This document shows positions 1 to 10,488 of a DNA stretch of 64,000 bases, one piece after another; the stretch's first letter is position 1, and each line of letters starts with the position of its first letter. The translations under genes and the position numbers were made by a program. The DNA is from DASQFI01 sp035633215 (lineage in GTDB: Bacteria; Acidobacteriota; Vicinamibacteria; Vicinamibacterales; SCN-69-37), in the NCBI GenBank assembly GCA_035633215.1, contig DASQFI010000039.1:248001-312000 (forward strand), in the 5' to 3' direction. The notes under the pieces are model-generated. The model was given only the letters and a program-made list of their open reading frames with translations. It ran no database searches and was not told the origin of the DNA.

Positions 1-500
1 GGCCCGAACGGCTCGGTGGGCGCGGTTGCTGCCCCAAGCTGCCAGACGAGATTGCTCTGATTCACCGCGAATGATCTGGTGCCCGACGTGCCGAACGTCA
101 GCGGAGTCGACGTCGCGTAGTACGCCGTAATCGTTGCCGTCCCATTACAGTCGTTCGGCCCGGCGGTCGATCCAGCGCCTGGCCCGAGGGTGTACGCATA
201 GCCACTCTTCTGCGGCGTCGCCGAGGTCCCCAGGTCCGCAGAGATGAATCCGTCCGTCGAACCGGGCGCCGGCGTCCCGAGGACCAGATAGGTCGCCGCA
301 TAGGCGCCGTTGCCGCACGATGCCGAGTAGCCCACTTGCGATCCGGTCGTGACCTTGAGCGCTGTGAGCGCTGCGACCTCGTTCGCCGTCATGCGCGCCC
401 GCAGGAGTCCGGGCACCGCAATCGCCGCAATAATGCTGATGATGGCGACGACGATGAGTAGTTCGATGAGGGTGAAGCCGTTGTCTGTCTTACGGGTCAT
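1..500 (-). CDS. pilA: Type IV major pilin-like protein (partial, C-terminus outside window)
   Basis: This is a prepilin of the type IV pilus, the subunit that is cleaved by prepilin peptidase and assembled into fibres. The start at 500 gives a short basic leader (MTRKTDNG) followed by FTLIELLIVVAIISIIAAIA, the class III signal with Gly at -1, Phe at +1 and Glu at +5. The rest is a small, Gly/Ala/Thr-rich pilin head with one CNG and one NDCNG cysteine segment, consistent with a disulfide loop. The reading frame runs off position 1, so the 3' end is missing. It lies downstream of pilB, pilT and pilC on the same strand, which fits a pilus locus. It could instead be a pseudopilin (GspG type), but the neighbouring pilT favours a true pilus. 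Confidence 0.9.
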   Translation of the reverse strand, partial: MTRKTDNGFTLIELLIVVAIISIIAAIAVPGLLRARMTANEVAALTALKVTTGSQVGYSASCGNGAYAATYLVLGTPAPGSTDGFISADLGTSATPQKSGYAYTLGPGAGSTAGPNDCNGTATITAYYATSTPLTFGTSGTRSFAVNQSNLVWQLGAATAPTEPFG

Positions 501-599
501 AGAGCGATTGACTCCTACTGTGCTGGTGAACAGCGACACTGCGGTCCAGTGTCCATCCGCAGGCCCCATTGCCGGCAGAGGGGTCTCAGCGCATTTTCG

Positions 600-615
600 A
601 GCAACGTTGATACCA
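600..615 (-). promoter_or_regulatory. Candidate sigma-54 promoter for the pilin gene
   Basis: Read on the minus strand this is TGGTATCAACGTTGCT. The GG and GC dinucleotides are ten bases apart, the -24/-12 spacing required by sigma-54 RNA polymerase. It lies about 100 bases upstream of the pilin start in the 250-base gap after pilC. Pilin genes in other bacteria are classically sigma-54/PilR dependent. The -24 box deviates from TGGCAC at three of its last positions, so this is a plausible site rather than a certain one. Confidence 0.5.
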
Positions 616-750
616 ATACGCCGAGGGACCGCAAACATGGTTAAGTCGTTTCAACATACCGTCTTAAGTTCTGCTTCCTCTTTGGTCTGCCCTCTTCCGG
701 GCACGTCCGAATTGTTGGCGCTGCCACAGTTTTGACGCCGCCTCCCCCGC

Positions 751-1815
751 TTATGACAACTGTTCCACCAGCTCGAACAGCGGCAGGTACATCGAAATGA
801 CGATGCCCCCGACGAGCCCGCCGAGGATGACAATCAGGGCCGGCTCGAGCACCGAGAGCAGCGCCGCGACGGCGATGTCCACTTCGTCTTCGTAGACGTC
901 CGCAATCTTGCCGAGCATCGTGTCGAGCGCGCCGGTGCTCTCACCGGCGCCGATCATCTGGGCCACCATCACCGGAAACGCTCCAGTCGAACGAAGCGGC
1001 GCCGCGATCGTTTCGCCCCGTTCGATGCGGCCGCGCGCCCGGCGGACCGCCTGTTCGATCACGGCGTTGCCCGCGGTCCGCGCCGTGATGTCGAGGCCGT
1101 CCAGGATCGGCACGCCCGAGGTCAGGAGTGTGCCGAGCGTCCGGCAGAATCGCGCCACGGCCACTTTGCGCGTGATGGGACCGAGAAGGGGCAGCCGCAG
1201 CCGCCATCCGTCCAACCGCACCGATCCCGCAGCGGTCAGGTAGTACCGGCGCGTCAGGAAACTTCCCGCCAGAGCGGCCGCCACCATCGCGGGAAGCGCA
1301 AGGCTCGTTTTCTCGCTGGCCCAGATGACCAACCGCGTGGCCCACGGTAGCGACGCGCCCAGCCCGTCGAACAGCGCCGAAAATGTGGGGATCACCTTCA
1401 CCAGAATCACCACCACGACCAGGACCGCAATCGTCAGCACGCACGCGGGGTAGATCAGCGCGGCGCGGACGCGCGCGTTGAGACGGGCCTGTTTCTCGAT
1501 GAAGGTCGACAGGCGATTCAGAATCGTGTCGAGGATGCCGCCCGCCTCCCCGGCGGCCACCATGTTGGTGTAGAGCTCGTCGAAGACGCGCGGATGTCTT
1601 CGCATGGCGTCGGCGAGCGACGCGCCGGCCCCGACATCGGCGCGCACGCGGTTCACGGCCCCGGCGAGTCGCGGGTCGGGCTCGTCCTTCCCGAGCAGCT
1701 CGAGACACTGGACGAGAGGGAGCCCGGCGTCGATCATCACGGAGAATTGCCGGGTGAAGATCGCGAGGGTCCGCGACGAGACGCGTCGCGATCGCCAGAG
1801 CACCCGCGCGCTCAT
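751..1815 (-). CDS. pilC: Type IV pilus inner-membrane platform protein PilC
   Basis: PilC is the polytopic inner-membrane protein (GspF/T2SSF family) that couples the cytoplasmic motor ATPases to pilin assembly. The 354-residue product has two GspF domains, roughly residues 15-137 and 217-338. Typical features are the FTRQFSVMIDAGLPL opening, a membrane segment around residues 120-145 (ALIYPACVLTIAVLVVVVILV), and a last segment ending in ISMYLPLFELVEQLS. It is about 50 residues shorter than many PilC proteins because the N-terminal lead-in is missing. The start overlaps the pilT stop in an ATGA, so the genes are translationally coupled. Confidence 0.95.
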   Translation of the reverse strand: MSARVLWRSRRVSSRTLAIFTRQFSVMIDAGLPLVQCLELLGKDEPDPRLAGAVNRVRADVGAGASLADAMRRHPRVFDELYTNMVAAGEAGGILDTILNRLSTFIEKQARLNARVRAALIYPACVLTIAVLVVVVILVKVIPTFSALFDGLGASLPWATRLVIWASEKTSLALPAMVAAALAGSFLTRRYYLTAAGSVRLDGWRLRLPLLGPITRKVAVARFCRTLGTLLTSGVPILDGLDITARTAGNAVIEQAVRRARGRIERGETIAAPLRSTGAFPVMVAQMIGAGESTGALDTMLGKIADVYEDEVDIAVAALLSVLEPALIVILGGLVGGIVISMYLPLFELVEQLS

Positions 1816-2924
1816 CGAAGTCCTCGCGAATCGCCCAACCGCCGAACCAGCAACGATCCTCCGTGACTCGCGCGGTCCAGCAGCGCCGCCAGCTCGTCCC
1901 GATGTGCGGACACGGCGAGCGCGACTTCTCGACTGACGATCCGCCGCTCCACGAGCTTCCCCAGCGCCTGGTTCATCGTCTGCATCCCTCCGCGTTCCTG
2001 GCCGGTCTGCATGACGCCGTAAATCTGGTGGACTTTGTCGTCGCGAATCAGGTGGCGGACCGCAGGGGTTGCGACCAGGATCTCGAGCGCCGCCACACGG
2101 CCGCCGCTCGCGGCTTTCAGAAGTGTTTGACAGACGATGCCCTCGAGGACGAGGGAGAGTTGCGTCCGGACTTGCGCCTGCTGATGGGCGGGAAATGCGT
2201 CCACCAGGCGCGTGACCGTCTGGGCCGCCGAATTGGTGTGGAGCGTGGCGAGCGTCAGATGGCCCGTCTCCGCCATCGTCAATGCCGCCTCCATCGTTTC
2301 CAGATCGCGCAGCTCGCCGATGAGGACGACATCGGGATCCTCGCGGAGGGCGGCGCGGAGGGCCCGGGGGAAGCTGTGCGTGTCGGAGCCAAGCTCGCGC
2401 TGGCTCACGACCGCGGTCTTGTGTCGATGGACGTACTCGACCGGATCTTCGATTGTCAGGATGTGAACGGGCCGGGTCGCGTTGATGCGATCGACGATCG
2501 CCGCGAGTGTCGTGGATTTCCCGCTTCCTGTCGGACCCGTGACGAGAATCAGGCCGCGCGGCCGGTCAGCGAGCGAGGCGATCACCGGCGGCAGCCCGAG
2601 ATCGTCGAGCGACGGGATGGCGTTGGGAATCAGCCGGAACACAGCAGCCACCGTGCCCTTTTTCCTGAACACGTTGCCCCGGCACCGCCCGATGCCCTCG
2701 ACAGCCAACGCCAGGTCGATCTCGGAATCGTCTTCGAACCGCTTGCGTTGGGCGTCGGTCAGCCCGCTGCAGGCAAGGTGTCTCGTCTGTTCGGGCGTCA
2801 GCACCGGCAAGGGGAGCCGTTGGAGGTCGCCGTCCACCCGGACGCAGGGCGGTACGCCGGCCGACAGGTGCAGGTCGGATCCGCCGCGGTCGAGCGTTTC
2901 TTTCAGCAAGCCCGGCAGCGTCAT
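1812..2924 (-). CDS. pilT: Type IV pilus retraction ATPase PilT
   Basis: PilT is the hexameric cytoplasmic ATPase that depolymerises pili and powers twitching motility. The 370-residue protein has Walker A GPTGSGKSTT, the ASP-box region LTIEDPVEYVH, Walker B DVVLIGELRD and the His box TLATLHTNSAAQT. Toward the C-terminus a variant of the AIRNLIRE motif is present (AVRHLIRDDK), followed by the MQTMNQAL signature, both diagnostic for PilT rather than PilB. The gene is coupled by 4-base ATGA overlaps to both pilB and pilC, so the order pilB-pilT-pilC is one transcription unit. Confidence 0.96.
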   Translation of the reverse strand: MTLPGLLKETLDRGGSDLHLSAGVPPCVRVDGDLQRLPLPVLTPEQTRHLACSGLTDAQRKRFEDDSEIDLALAVEGIGRCRGNVFRKKGTVAAVFRLIPNAIPSLDDLGLPPVIASLADRPRGLILVTGPTGSGKSTTLAAIVDRINATRPVHILTIEDPVEYVHRHKTAVVSQRELGSDTHSFPRALRAALREDPDVVLIGELRDLETMEAALTMAETGHLTLATLHTNSAAQTVTRLVDAFPAHQQAQVRTQLSLVLEGIVCQTLLKAASGGRVAALEILVATPAVRHLIRDDKVHQIYGVMQTGQERGGMQTMNQALGKLVERRIVSREVALAVSAHRDELAALLDRASHGGSLLVRRLGDSRGLR

Positions 2925-4684
2925 ACGGTTTCTCTCATCACTTCCTCGATGGTCGTCACGCCATCGCGAAGTTTCTGGCGCCCACTTTCACGCAGGGACG
3001 GCATGCCCTCCGCGGCGGCCTGCTTTCGGATCTCCGGCACCGGCGCGTTCGACCGCACGAGATCTCGAAGCGACTCGGACATCTCCATCACCTCGAAGAC
3101 CCCGATGCGGCCGCGATACCCGGTGCCGCCGCAATGCTGGCAGCCTCGGCCGACGACCGTCCGAAGCCCTGCCGTCTCGTCCTCGCGGAATCCGATTTGG
3201 ACGAGCGTCTCGGCGGGAACCTGGCGCGCTGTCTTGCACGACTTGCAGACGCGCCGGACCAGACGCTGCGCGCACAGGACGTTCACGGAACCGGCGACGA
3301 GATAAGGCTCGACGCCCATGTTGACGAGGCGATTCACCGTGGTCGCCGCATCGTTCGCGTGCAGCGTCGACAGAACGAGATGTCCCGTGAGCGCCGCTTT
3401 GACCGCGATTGACGCGGTTTCTGCGTCCCGGATTTCTCCAACGAGGATGACGTTCGGATCCTGTCGCAGGAAGGCGCGCAGCGCCGCGGCGAAGGTCAGC
3501 CCGATCTGATCACGCACCTGGACCTGATTGATGCCGGGCAGGTTGAACTCGACCGGATCCTCGACGGTCAGGACGTTCACACCGGGCTGGTTGATGTGCG
3601 CGAGGGCGGAATAGAGGGTGCTGGTCTTGCCGCTTCCCGTCGGTCCCGTCACGAGCACCAATCCCCAGGGGCGGCGGATGGCGCGCTGAAACCGCTCCAG
3701 CGCGAGGGTCTCGAATCCGAGCGCGGTCAGATCCAGCCGCAGCGTCTCGGGATCGAGCAGACGCAGCACGACCTTCTCGCCAAAAAGCGTCGGCAGACAC
3801 GAGACACGAAAATCCACGTCGCGGGTCCGGCCGCGATCGTTGAACCGCGCCTTGATCCGGCCGTCCTGAGGCAGCCGCTTCTCGGCGATGTCGAGGTGCG
3901 CCAGGATCTTGATGCGCGACGTGATGGCGTCGCGGTACTTCAGCGGCGGCGCGGGCACCGGCCGGAGCACGCCGTCCACGCGATACCGGACGCGCACGTC
4001 CTTCTCGTACGGCTCGACGTGGATGTCACTCGCGCCCCGCTGGATGGCGCTCAGCATCAGCGCGTTGACGAGCTGGATGACCGTCGGTTCGCCGCCGTCT
4101 TCCGTTCCGTCGTTTTCTTCTTCGGATTTCTCTTCGGAGACGACGGTCTCGACGTCGTCCACAACTTCGAGATCGGCAGTCTCGCTCGTGCCCGCAGGAC
4201 CCCGCGGGCGTGGCTGAGTCACCGGTCTGGCGCGGACCGCGCCGGGAACCGCGTGACGGTAGTACTTGCCGATGGCCTGTTGCAGCGCCGCATCAGAGGC
4301 CACCACCGGCTCGACGTGGAGCCCCGTTATGAAGGCGATGTCGTCGAGCGCACCGACGTTGGCCGGATCGGTCATCGCCAGCGTGAGCGTCGCGCCCTGC
4401 CGCGCGACCGGCACGACCTCGTGCTTGACCGCTGCCTCGACGGGGATGAGTCGAATGACGGCCGGGTCGATCTCGAGATCCGAGAGCTGGACCGCCGGCA
4501 CACCGTACTGCCGGCTGAGCACGAGCGCGACGTCCTCGTCGCTGAGCAGGCCCAGGCGCACGAGCGTTGCGCCCAGCCGCCCTCCGCTCGCGCGTTGATG
4601 GCCGAGCGCGACCTCGAGTTGTGCAGGTGTGATGCGCTGCTCGCGCAGCAGCAGCTCGCTGAAACGGACAGCCATGGCCCCCAC
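2921..4684 (-). CDS. pilB: Type IV pilus assembly ATPase PilB
   Basis: PilB is the GspE-family hexameric ATPase that drives pilus extension. The 587-residue product has an MshEN/T2SSE N-terminal domain (about 1-150) and an acidic Glu-rich linker (about 170-195). The ATPase domain carries GPTGSGKTSTLYSA, VEDPVEFNLPG, NVILVGEIRDAETA and STLHANDA. A tetracysteine zinc site CKSCK...CQHCGGTGYRG sits near residue 485-525 and is typical for PilB. The ATG at 4684 (MGAMAVRF) and the in-frame ATG nine bases downstream are both possible starts. The 3' end overlaps pilT by four bases. Confidence 0.96.
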   Translation of the reverse strand: MGAMAVRFSELLLREQRITPAQLEVALGHQRASGGRLGATLVRLGLLSDEDVALVLSRQYGVPAVQLSDLEIDPAVIRLIPVEAAVKHEVVPVARQGATLTLAMTDPANVGALDDIAFITGLHVEPVVASDAALQQAIGKYYRHAVPGAVRARPVTQPRPRGPAGTSETADLEVVDDVETVVSEEKSEEENDGTEDGGEPTVIQLVNALMLSAIQRGASDIHVEPYEKDVRVRYRVDGVLRPVPAPPLKYRDAITSRIKILAHLDIAEKRLPQDGRIKARFNDRGRTRDVDFRVSCLPTLFGEKVVLRLLDPETLRLDLTALGFETLALERFQRAIRRPWGLVLVTGPTGSGKTSTLYSALAHINQPGVNVLTVEDPVEFNLPGINQVQVRDQIGLTFAAALRAFLRQDPNVILVGEIRDAETASIAVKAALTGHLVLSTLHANDAATTVNRLVNMGVEPYLVAGSVNVLCAQRLVRRVCKSCKTARQVPAETLVQIGFREDETAGLRTVVGRGCQHCGGTGYRGRIGVFEVMEMSESLRDLVRSNAPVPEIRKQAAAEGMPSLRESGRQKLRDGVTTIEEVMRETV

Positions 4685-4720
4685 CGGGACACGGCAACGA
4701 TCTCGATCGGCCGGTTCGGC

Positions 4721-5689
4721 CTACATTCCGGCGCGGAGCGCGAGCCCGAACGCCCGATGCCCGCCCTCGCCACCTTGCGAGAAATGCCCGTCCAGCCAGA
4801 CGCGCGGGCGGATCATGTAGCTCGTGCCCACCGCTTTGACGATCCGGCGATCGCCTTCGACGCTCATCCGCACGCCGGATCGCACTGCCAGCCGCAACCC
4901 GAGCCGCGCTTCTCCGCCGAGGGCGAGGATCCGGCTCGGGCCGCCTTCGAGATCGGCCGTGTCCAGATCCAGATCCATGGCAAGGATCAGACCAGTCGTC
5001 GGCAGCAGCGCGACGCCCAAACGCGCGCGTCGCTTCAACGTGATTTCATTTTCTGCCACGGTGCCAAACGTCGGCTGTCGCACATTCCGCACAGTCAGCC
5101 CGACGCGCAGTTGCTGCATGTCGGCCATCACGCCGATGTCGAAGTCGAACGTGCCGCGCGCGCGTCCCTCGAGATCCGATCCGCGATCGAGCGCTTCGGC
5201 CACCGTCGCGCCTTCGGCCAGCGCCCGATCGGTCCGGCCACGCACGTACTTGAAGGTCGATCCGATCACCAGGTTTTCGACGAGCGTCTGCAGGACCGTC
5301 AGGCCGATGTGGCTCGTGCGCACATTAAACGCCGCCGGCGACCCCGACTCATCGTCAACCAGCACCGTCGACTCAAAGCGGGCGTAGGAGAGGCCGACCG
5401 GCCACGACCCGAAGCTCGTCAGGTTCGCCGAGCCCTCGGAAGGGCCTGGAATGGGTGCGATGTCCCGATTACCAAATTGAAATCGGCCCCAATCGATCGT
5501 TCCTCCCATGGCGTTACCGGCGACCAGGCCGGCCGGGTTCCAGAACACCGCCGTCGCGTCATCGGCGACCGCCACGAAGGCGCCAGCCATGCCCAGAGCC
5601 CTGGCGCCGACGACCTCATATGACTGTTGCGCCGAGGCGCTGACCGGGATCAGCCCCATCAACAGGGCACATGTAAGGCGAAACATCAT
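4721..5689 (-). CDS. Exported outer-membrane barrel protein (PorV/FadL-like, UPF0164 type)
   Basis: This is a predicted outer-membrane beta-barrel protein of 322 residues upstream of pilB. I chose the ATG at 5689 because it begins a clean signal peptide (MMFRLTCALLMGLIPVSASAQ). The frame stays open further upstream but encodes no such signal there. The mature start SYEVVGARALGMAGAFVAVADDATAVFWNPAG is the hallmark N-terminal hatch seen in PorV/TraF/FadL-related barrels. The rest consists of alternating amphipathic strands and ends in an aromatic-poor strand (GLALRAGM). The role is unknown. Adjacency to pilB may reflect an envelope function or chance. Confidence 0.7.
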   Translation of the reverse strand: MMFRLTCALLMGLIPVSASAQQSYEVVGARALGMAGAFVAVADDATAVFWNPAGLVAGNAMGGTIDWGRFQFGNRDIAPIPGPSEGSANLTSFGSWPVGLSYARFESTVLVDDESGSPAAFNVRTSHIGLTVLQTLVENLVIGSTFKYVRGRTDRALAEGATVAEALDRGSDLEGRARGTFDFDIGVMADMQQLRVGLTVRNVRQPTFGTVAENEITLKRRARLGVALLPTTGLILAMDLDLDTADLEGGPSRILALGGEARLGLRLAVRSGVRMSVEGDRRIVKAVGTSYMIRPRVWLDGHFSQGGEGGHRAFGLALRAGM

Positions 5690-5845
5690 CGGCAGACTAC
5701 CAGCTATGCGGCACGCGTGGTGCGGCAATCGCACTCCTCTCTCACGCGCCGGAACCCGCTCATCGGCGAGATCGTAGATTGTTCGCGGGCGGTACAATTA
5801 CCAGGATTGCCCGATTCCGATCCGGCCCTCCAGAAGGTGCACCCC

Positions 5846-6580
5846 ATGAATCAGCCTGTCCCACCCCCGGCTCCGGCAAAAGGTCTGATTGCCCGAGCAA
5901 CTGGGATCATCCTGTCGCCCAGGGCCACCTTTGAAGACGTCGTCCGCGCGCCGCGGGCCGTCGGCATTCTGTTCCTATGCTGTCTGGTTATCGGGATCTC
6001 GGCAGCCGCGCCTCAGTTCACCGAGCGCGGCCGACAGGCCGCCCTCGACATGCAGGTGCAGCAGACGGAACGGATGATGGGCCGACCGCTGACCGACGAG
6101 ATGTACCAGGGGCTGGAAGGTCGAAGTCACTACGGTGGCTACTTCGCCATTATCGGCGTGTTTGTGGGGATGCCGATCTGGTCGCTTCTCCTCGCGGCGG
6201 TCTTCTGGGCGATCTTCAACGCGCTGCTGGGCGGCACCGCCACCTTCAAGCAGGTCCTGGCCGTCGTCACGCACTCACAGGTGATCGGAGCACTCGGCGC
6301 GGCCATATCGGCGCCGATTCAACTGGTGCAGGGCACCGTGAGCGTGGGCGGGCCGTTCAACCTCGGGGCGCTGGTGCCGATGCTGGCTGAAACCAGCTTC
6401 GTGGCCAGATTCCTGGGCACCGTCAGCGTGTTCACGCTCTGGGGGCTGTTCGTGCTGGCGATCGGCCTGGCGGTCCTCTACAAACGCAAGACCACGAATA
6501 TCGCAATCGCGTTGATCGCGGTGTACGCGCTCATCACGGCGGCAATTATCGCGGCGTTTGGCCGCATGGCGGGCGGATAA
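5846..6580 (+). CDS. Yip1-domain integral membrane protein
   Basis: This is a membrane protein of 244 residues with a Yip1-like domain. The chosen ATG at 5846 (MNQPVPPPAPAKGLIARATGI) has AAGGTG upstream and starts a Pro-rich cytoplasmic stretch before the family-typical IILSPRATFEDVV. About five hydrophobic segments follow, including VGILFLCCLVIGISAA, GVFVGMPIWSLLLAAVFWAIF and a C-terminal IAIALIAVYALITAAIIAAF. It is separated by three bases from the downstream MacA-like gene, so it is probably the first gene of that export operon. A specific function cannot be assigned. Confidence 0.75.
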   Translation: MNQPVPPPAPAKGLIARATGIILSPRATFEDVVRAPRAVGILFLCCLVIGISAAAPQFTERGRQAALDMQVQQTERMMGRPLTDEMYQGLEGRSHYGGYFAIIGVFVGMPIWSLLLAAVFWAIFNALLGGTATFKQVLAVVTHSQVIGALGAAISAPIQLVQGTVSVGGPFNLGALVPMLAETSFVARFLGTVSVFTLWGLFVLAIGLAVLYKRKTTNIAIALIAVYALITAAIIAAFGRMAGG

Positions 6581-6583
6581 GGC

Positions 6584-7918
6584 ATGAGCCGAAAGAAAAA
6601 GATCATCGTCGCGATTGTCGTCGTCGTCGTGCTCGGCGGCATCGCGGCCGCGAACCTGCTGACCAAGCGGTCGACCGCCATCACGGTGAACGTCGAGAAG
6701 ATCGAGAAGCGCGACCTCGAGTCGATTGTCTCGGCCAGCGGTAAGGTGCAGCCCAAACGCGCCGTCAACATCAGCGCGGAAACGATGGGCAAGGTCGTCA
6801 ACCTCGCGGTCAACGAAGGCGACCTCGTGACGAAGGGCCAATTGTTGCTCCAGATCGACCCGCGCAATCTCGAGATGGCGGTGCAGAACCGCGATGCCAG
6901 CCTCGCGAGGCAGCGGTCGCAGCTCGACCAGATGAAGGCGTCGACCGAGAACATCAGGATCTCGCTCCGGCAGGCTGAAGACAACCTTCAGCGGGCGGAG
7001 GGACTGGCCAAGCAGGGCCTCATCCCGCGCGAGCAGCTCGAGCGAGCGCAGAACGACGTCAAGATGCGGCAGACCGACCTGAAAGTGAACGAGCAGTCGA
7101 TCCGCACCCAGGAGCACCTGATCAAGCAGGAAGAGTCCAATCTCGACAGCGCCAGGTACGATCTGAACAAGGTGCGTGTCGTCTCGCCGATCAGCGGACT
7201 CGTGACGCGCCGGAACATCGAAGAGGGCGAAACGGCGGTCGTCGGCACGATGAACAACGCCGGGACCGTGCTGCTCACGATTGCCGACCTGTCGGTGATT
7301 GAGACCGAGATCGAGGTGGACGAAACCGAGATTCCGGAGATCAAGATCGGGCAGCCGGCGAAGATCACAATCGACGCGATTCCCGACAAGACGTTCCCGG
7401 GCAAGGTCACCGAGGTCGGCAACAGCCCGATCCAGGTGGCCGGCGGGACCGCGGCGCAGCGCGCGACGAACTTCAAGGTCGTCGTCACGATCGACGGCGA
7501 AGTGCCCGGGGTCCGTCCCGGGTTCACGTGCACGGCGGTCATCACGACATCCACGCGGCAAAAATCGATAGCCGTGCCGATTCAGGCGATGACCTTGCGC
7601 GAGGTCATCGTGGATCAGGAGGGACACATCGTCCGTCCGCCCGCGCCGGCTCCCGGCGAGCGGCGGCCGCCGCCCGGCCCGGTCGAGCCAAAGGAAGGTC
7701 AGTCGCGCAAGGAGCTCGAAGGCGTCTTCACCATCCAGGACAACCGCGCGGTATTCGTTCCGGTGAAAACCGGCATCGCCGGCGAGAAGTACTTCGAGGT
7801 GCTCGACGGGCTCAAGGAAGGGGATCAGGTGATCACGGGTCCGTTCCAGTCGGTGCGCGGAATGAAGGATGGTGACGAAGTGAAGGTCGAAGCCAGTCCG
7901 GCGGCGCGGCCGCGATAG
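6584..7918 (+). CDS. Periplasmic adaptor subunit of a MacAB-like efflux/export system
   Basis: This is a membrane-fusion (HlyD/MacA-type) protein that would bridge an inner-membrane ABC permease to an outer-membrane channel. The 444-residue protein has one N-terminal membrane anchor (KKKIIVAIVVVVVLGGIAAANLL). A biotinyl-lipoyl half-motif with GKVQP...AETMGKV follows. A long alpha-helical hairpin occupies residues 95-200 (heptad-rich, LIPREQLERAQND), the second lipoyl half is VVSPISGLVTRRNIEEGE, and a beta-barrel domain comes next. A Pro-rich loop near residue 350 (PAPAPGERRPPPGP) is unusual. Two FtsX-type permease genes follow directly, but no ATPase gene is in the window. Confidence 0.85.
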   Translation: MSRKKKIIVAIVVVVVLGGIAAANLLTKRSTAITVNVEKIEKRDLESIVSASGKVQPKRAVNISAETMGKVVNLAVNEGDLVTKGQLLLQIDPRNLEMAVQNRDASLARQRSQLDQMKASTENIRISLRQAEDNLQRAEGLAKQGLIPREQLERAQNDVKMRQTDLKVNEQSIRTQEHLIKQEESNLDSARYDLNKVRVVSPISGLVTRRNIEEGETAVVGTMNNAGTVLLTIADLSVIETEIEVDETEIPEIKIGQPAKITIDAIPDKTFPGKVTEVGNSPIQVAGGTAAQRATNFKVVVTIDGEVPGVRPGFTCTAVITTSTRQKSIAVPIQAMTLREVIVDQEGHIVRPPAPAPGERRPPPGPVEPKEGQSRKELEGVFTIQDNRAVFVPVKTGIAGEKYFEVLDGLKEGDQVITGPFQSVRGMKDGDEVKVEASPAARPR

Positions 7919-7920
7919 GT

Positions 7921-7956
7921 GTAGGGGCGGGGCTTTAGCCCCGCCCGACTGCCTAC
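7921..7956. repeat. GTAGG...CCTAC palindromic element, short copy 1
   Basis: This element begins GTAGGGGCGGGGC and ends GCCTAC, with a GGGGCGGGGC/GCCCCGCCC stem around a TTTA loop. It is the single-hairpin version of an element that occurs with two hairpins at 20710, 30913 and 33768. It fills the gap between the adaptor and permease genes and could stop or attenuate transcription or protect RNA ends. Confidence 0.75.
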
Positions 7957-7970
7957 AATTCTCAAACTCG

Positions 7971-9194
<1,224 letters not shown>

Positions 9195-9197
9195 GCG

Positions 9198-10475
9198 ATG
9201 CGCTGGGCGCTGTTCCACGAGATCGTCACGATGGCATGGGACACCCTGTGGTCCAACAAGATGCGATCCGCCCTCACGGTCGTGGGCATCGTCATCGGGA
9301 TCACGTCGATTGTCGGCATGACGTCTCTCATCCGCGGCTTCGACCAGTCATTCCGCGATCTGATTCGGCAGATCGGTCCGGACACGATCTTCATCCAGAA
9401 GTACTCCGGCGTGAGTATGGCGGCCGGCGCGGATTTTCAGACACTGATCAAGCGTCCCAATGTCACGCCCGACGACGCCAAGGCGATCGAACGCGACGCC
9501 GAATCGATCGCGGTCGTGGACGTGTCGTTCGGAGGAGGAGGTGGTCAGATGGACCGCCTCTACTTCGGCAGCCAGCGCACGAAGCCGCTGGTTGTCTTCG
9601 GCACCTCGGAGCAGTGGCCGTACGCCGTCCAGCTCGAAGTGGAGTCGGGCCGGTTCTTCACCGCGGGCGAGGTCCAGCGCCGCTCGGACGTGATCGTCCT
9701 CGGCAAGAGCGCCGTCCAGGCGCTCTTCCCGGCGCTCGATCCGATCGGCAAGGTCGTGCGGCTCGGCCTGAACCAGTACACGGTCGTCGGGGCGATGGCC
9801 AAGCGTCCGAGCCCGGGCGGGTTCGACATCGGCGCCGATGACTACGTCATCATTCCGCAGACGACGTTTCAGAAGGTGTTTGGGCTGCGCGGCAACACGC
9901 TGGGGCGCGGGCAGTTCCGCAGCGCGCAGCTCGCGGCCGTGCCGCGTGCCGGCGTGCCGCGCGAGCAGGCGCTACGCGAGGTCGAGGAGATCATGCGCGT
10001 GCGCCATGGCCTCCGGCTCGACGAGCCGAACGACTTCGACATCGTCACGCAGGACGCGATTCTTGGATTCTGGGATCAGATCAGCCAGGCGACGTTCCTC
10101 GCCCTCGTCGTGCTGTCGTCGATCGCGCTCATGGTGGGCGGCATCGGCGTCATGAGCATCATGACGATCAGCGTCACCGAGCGGACGCGCGAGATCGGCG
10201 TCCGCAAGGCGCTCGGCGCCCGCCGTGTCGAGATTCTCTGGCAGTTTCTCCTCGAGGCGATCTTCGTCACCTCCACCGGCGGCGTGCTGGGGATCATCTT
10301 CGGCGCCAGCATCGGCCTCCTCGTCAACCTCCTGACCGGCTTTCCCATCTCGCTGCCGTGGTGGTCGTTCGCCATCGGCATCGGGTTCTCGGCCGGCGTG
10401 GGTGTGTTCTTCGGGATGGTCCCCGCGGTCCGCGCTTCACGATTGGATCCGATTGAAGCCCTGAGATATGAGTGA
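9198..10475 (+). CDS. MacB-type ABC transporter permease (FtsX family), second copy
   Basis: This is a 425-residue paralogue of the upstream permease with the same layout: an N-terminal helix (MRSALTVVGIVIGITSIVGM), a periplasmic core, and a C-terminal FtsX domain with TERTREIGVRKALGARRVEILWQF. It ends PAVRASRLDPIEALRYE, the usual family tail. The start follows the preceding stop by three bases. Two non-identical permeases in tandem suggest a heterodimeric channel. No cognate ATP-binding protein is adjacent. Confidence 0.88.
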   Translation: MRWALFHEIVTMAWDTLWSNKMRSALTVVGIVIGITSIVGMTSLIRGFDQSFRDLIRQIGPDTIFIQKYSGVSMAAGADFQTLIKRPNVTPDDAKAIERDAESIAVVDVSFGGGGGQMDRLYFGSQRTKPLVVFGTSEQWPYAVQLEVESGRFFTAGEVQRRSDVIVLGKSAVQALFPALDPIGKVVRLGLNQYTVVGAMAKRPSPGGFDIGADDYVIIPQTTFQKVFGLRGNTLGRGQFRSAQLAAVPRAGVPREQALREVEEIMRVRHGLRLDEPNDFDIVTQDAILGFWDQISQATFLALVVLSSIALMVGGIGVMSIMTISVTERTREIGVRKALGARRVEILWQFLLEAIFVTSTGGVLGIIFGASIGLLVNLLTGFPISLPWWSFAIGIGFSAGVGVFFGMVPAVRASRLDPIEALRYE

Positions 10476-10488
10476 AGGGCGCGTGTCT

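Noticed and set aside
3596..5623. Long plus-strand open frame (about 675 codons) opposite pilB and the barrel gene
   Set aside because: It is antisense to genes with clear motifs, has a composition typical of GC-rich shadow frames (Arg/His/Gln-rich), and shows no domain.
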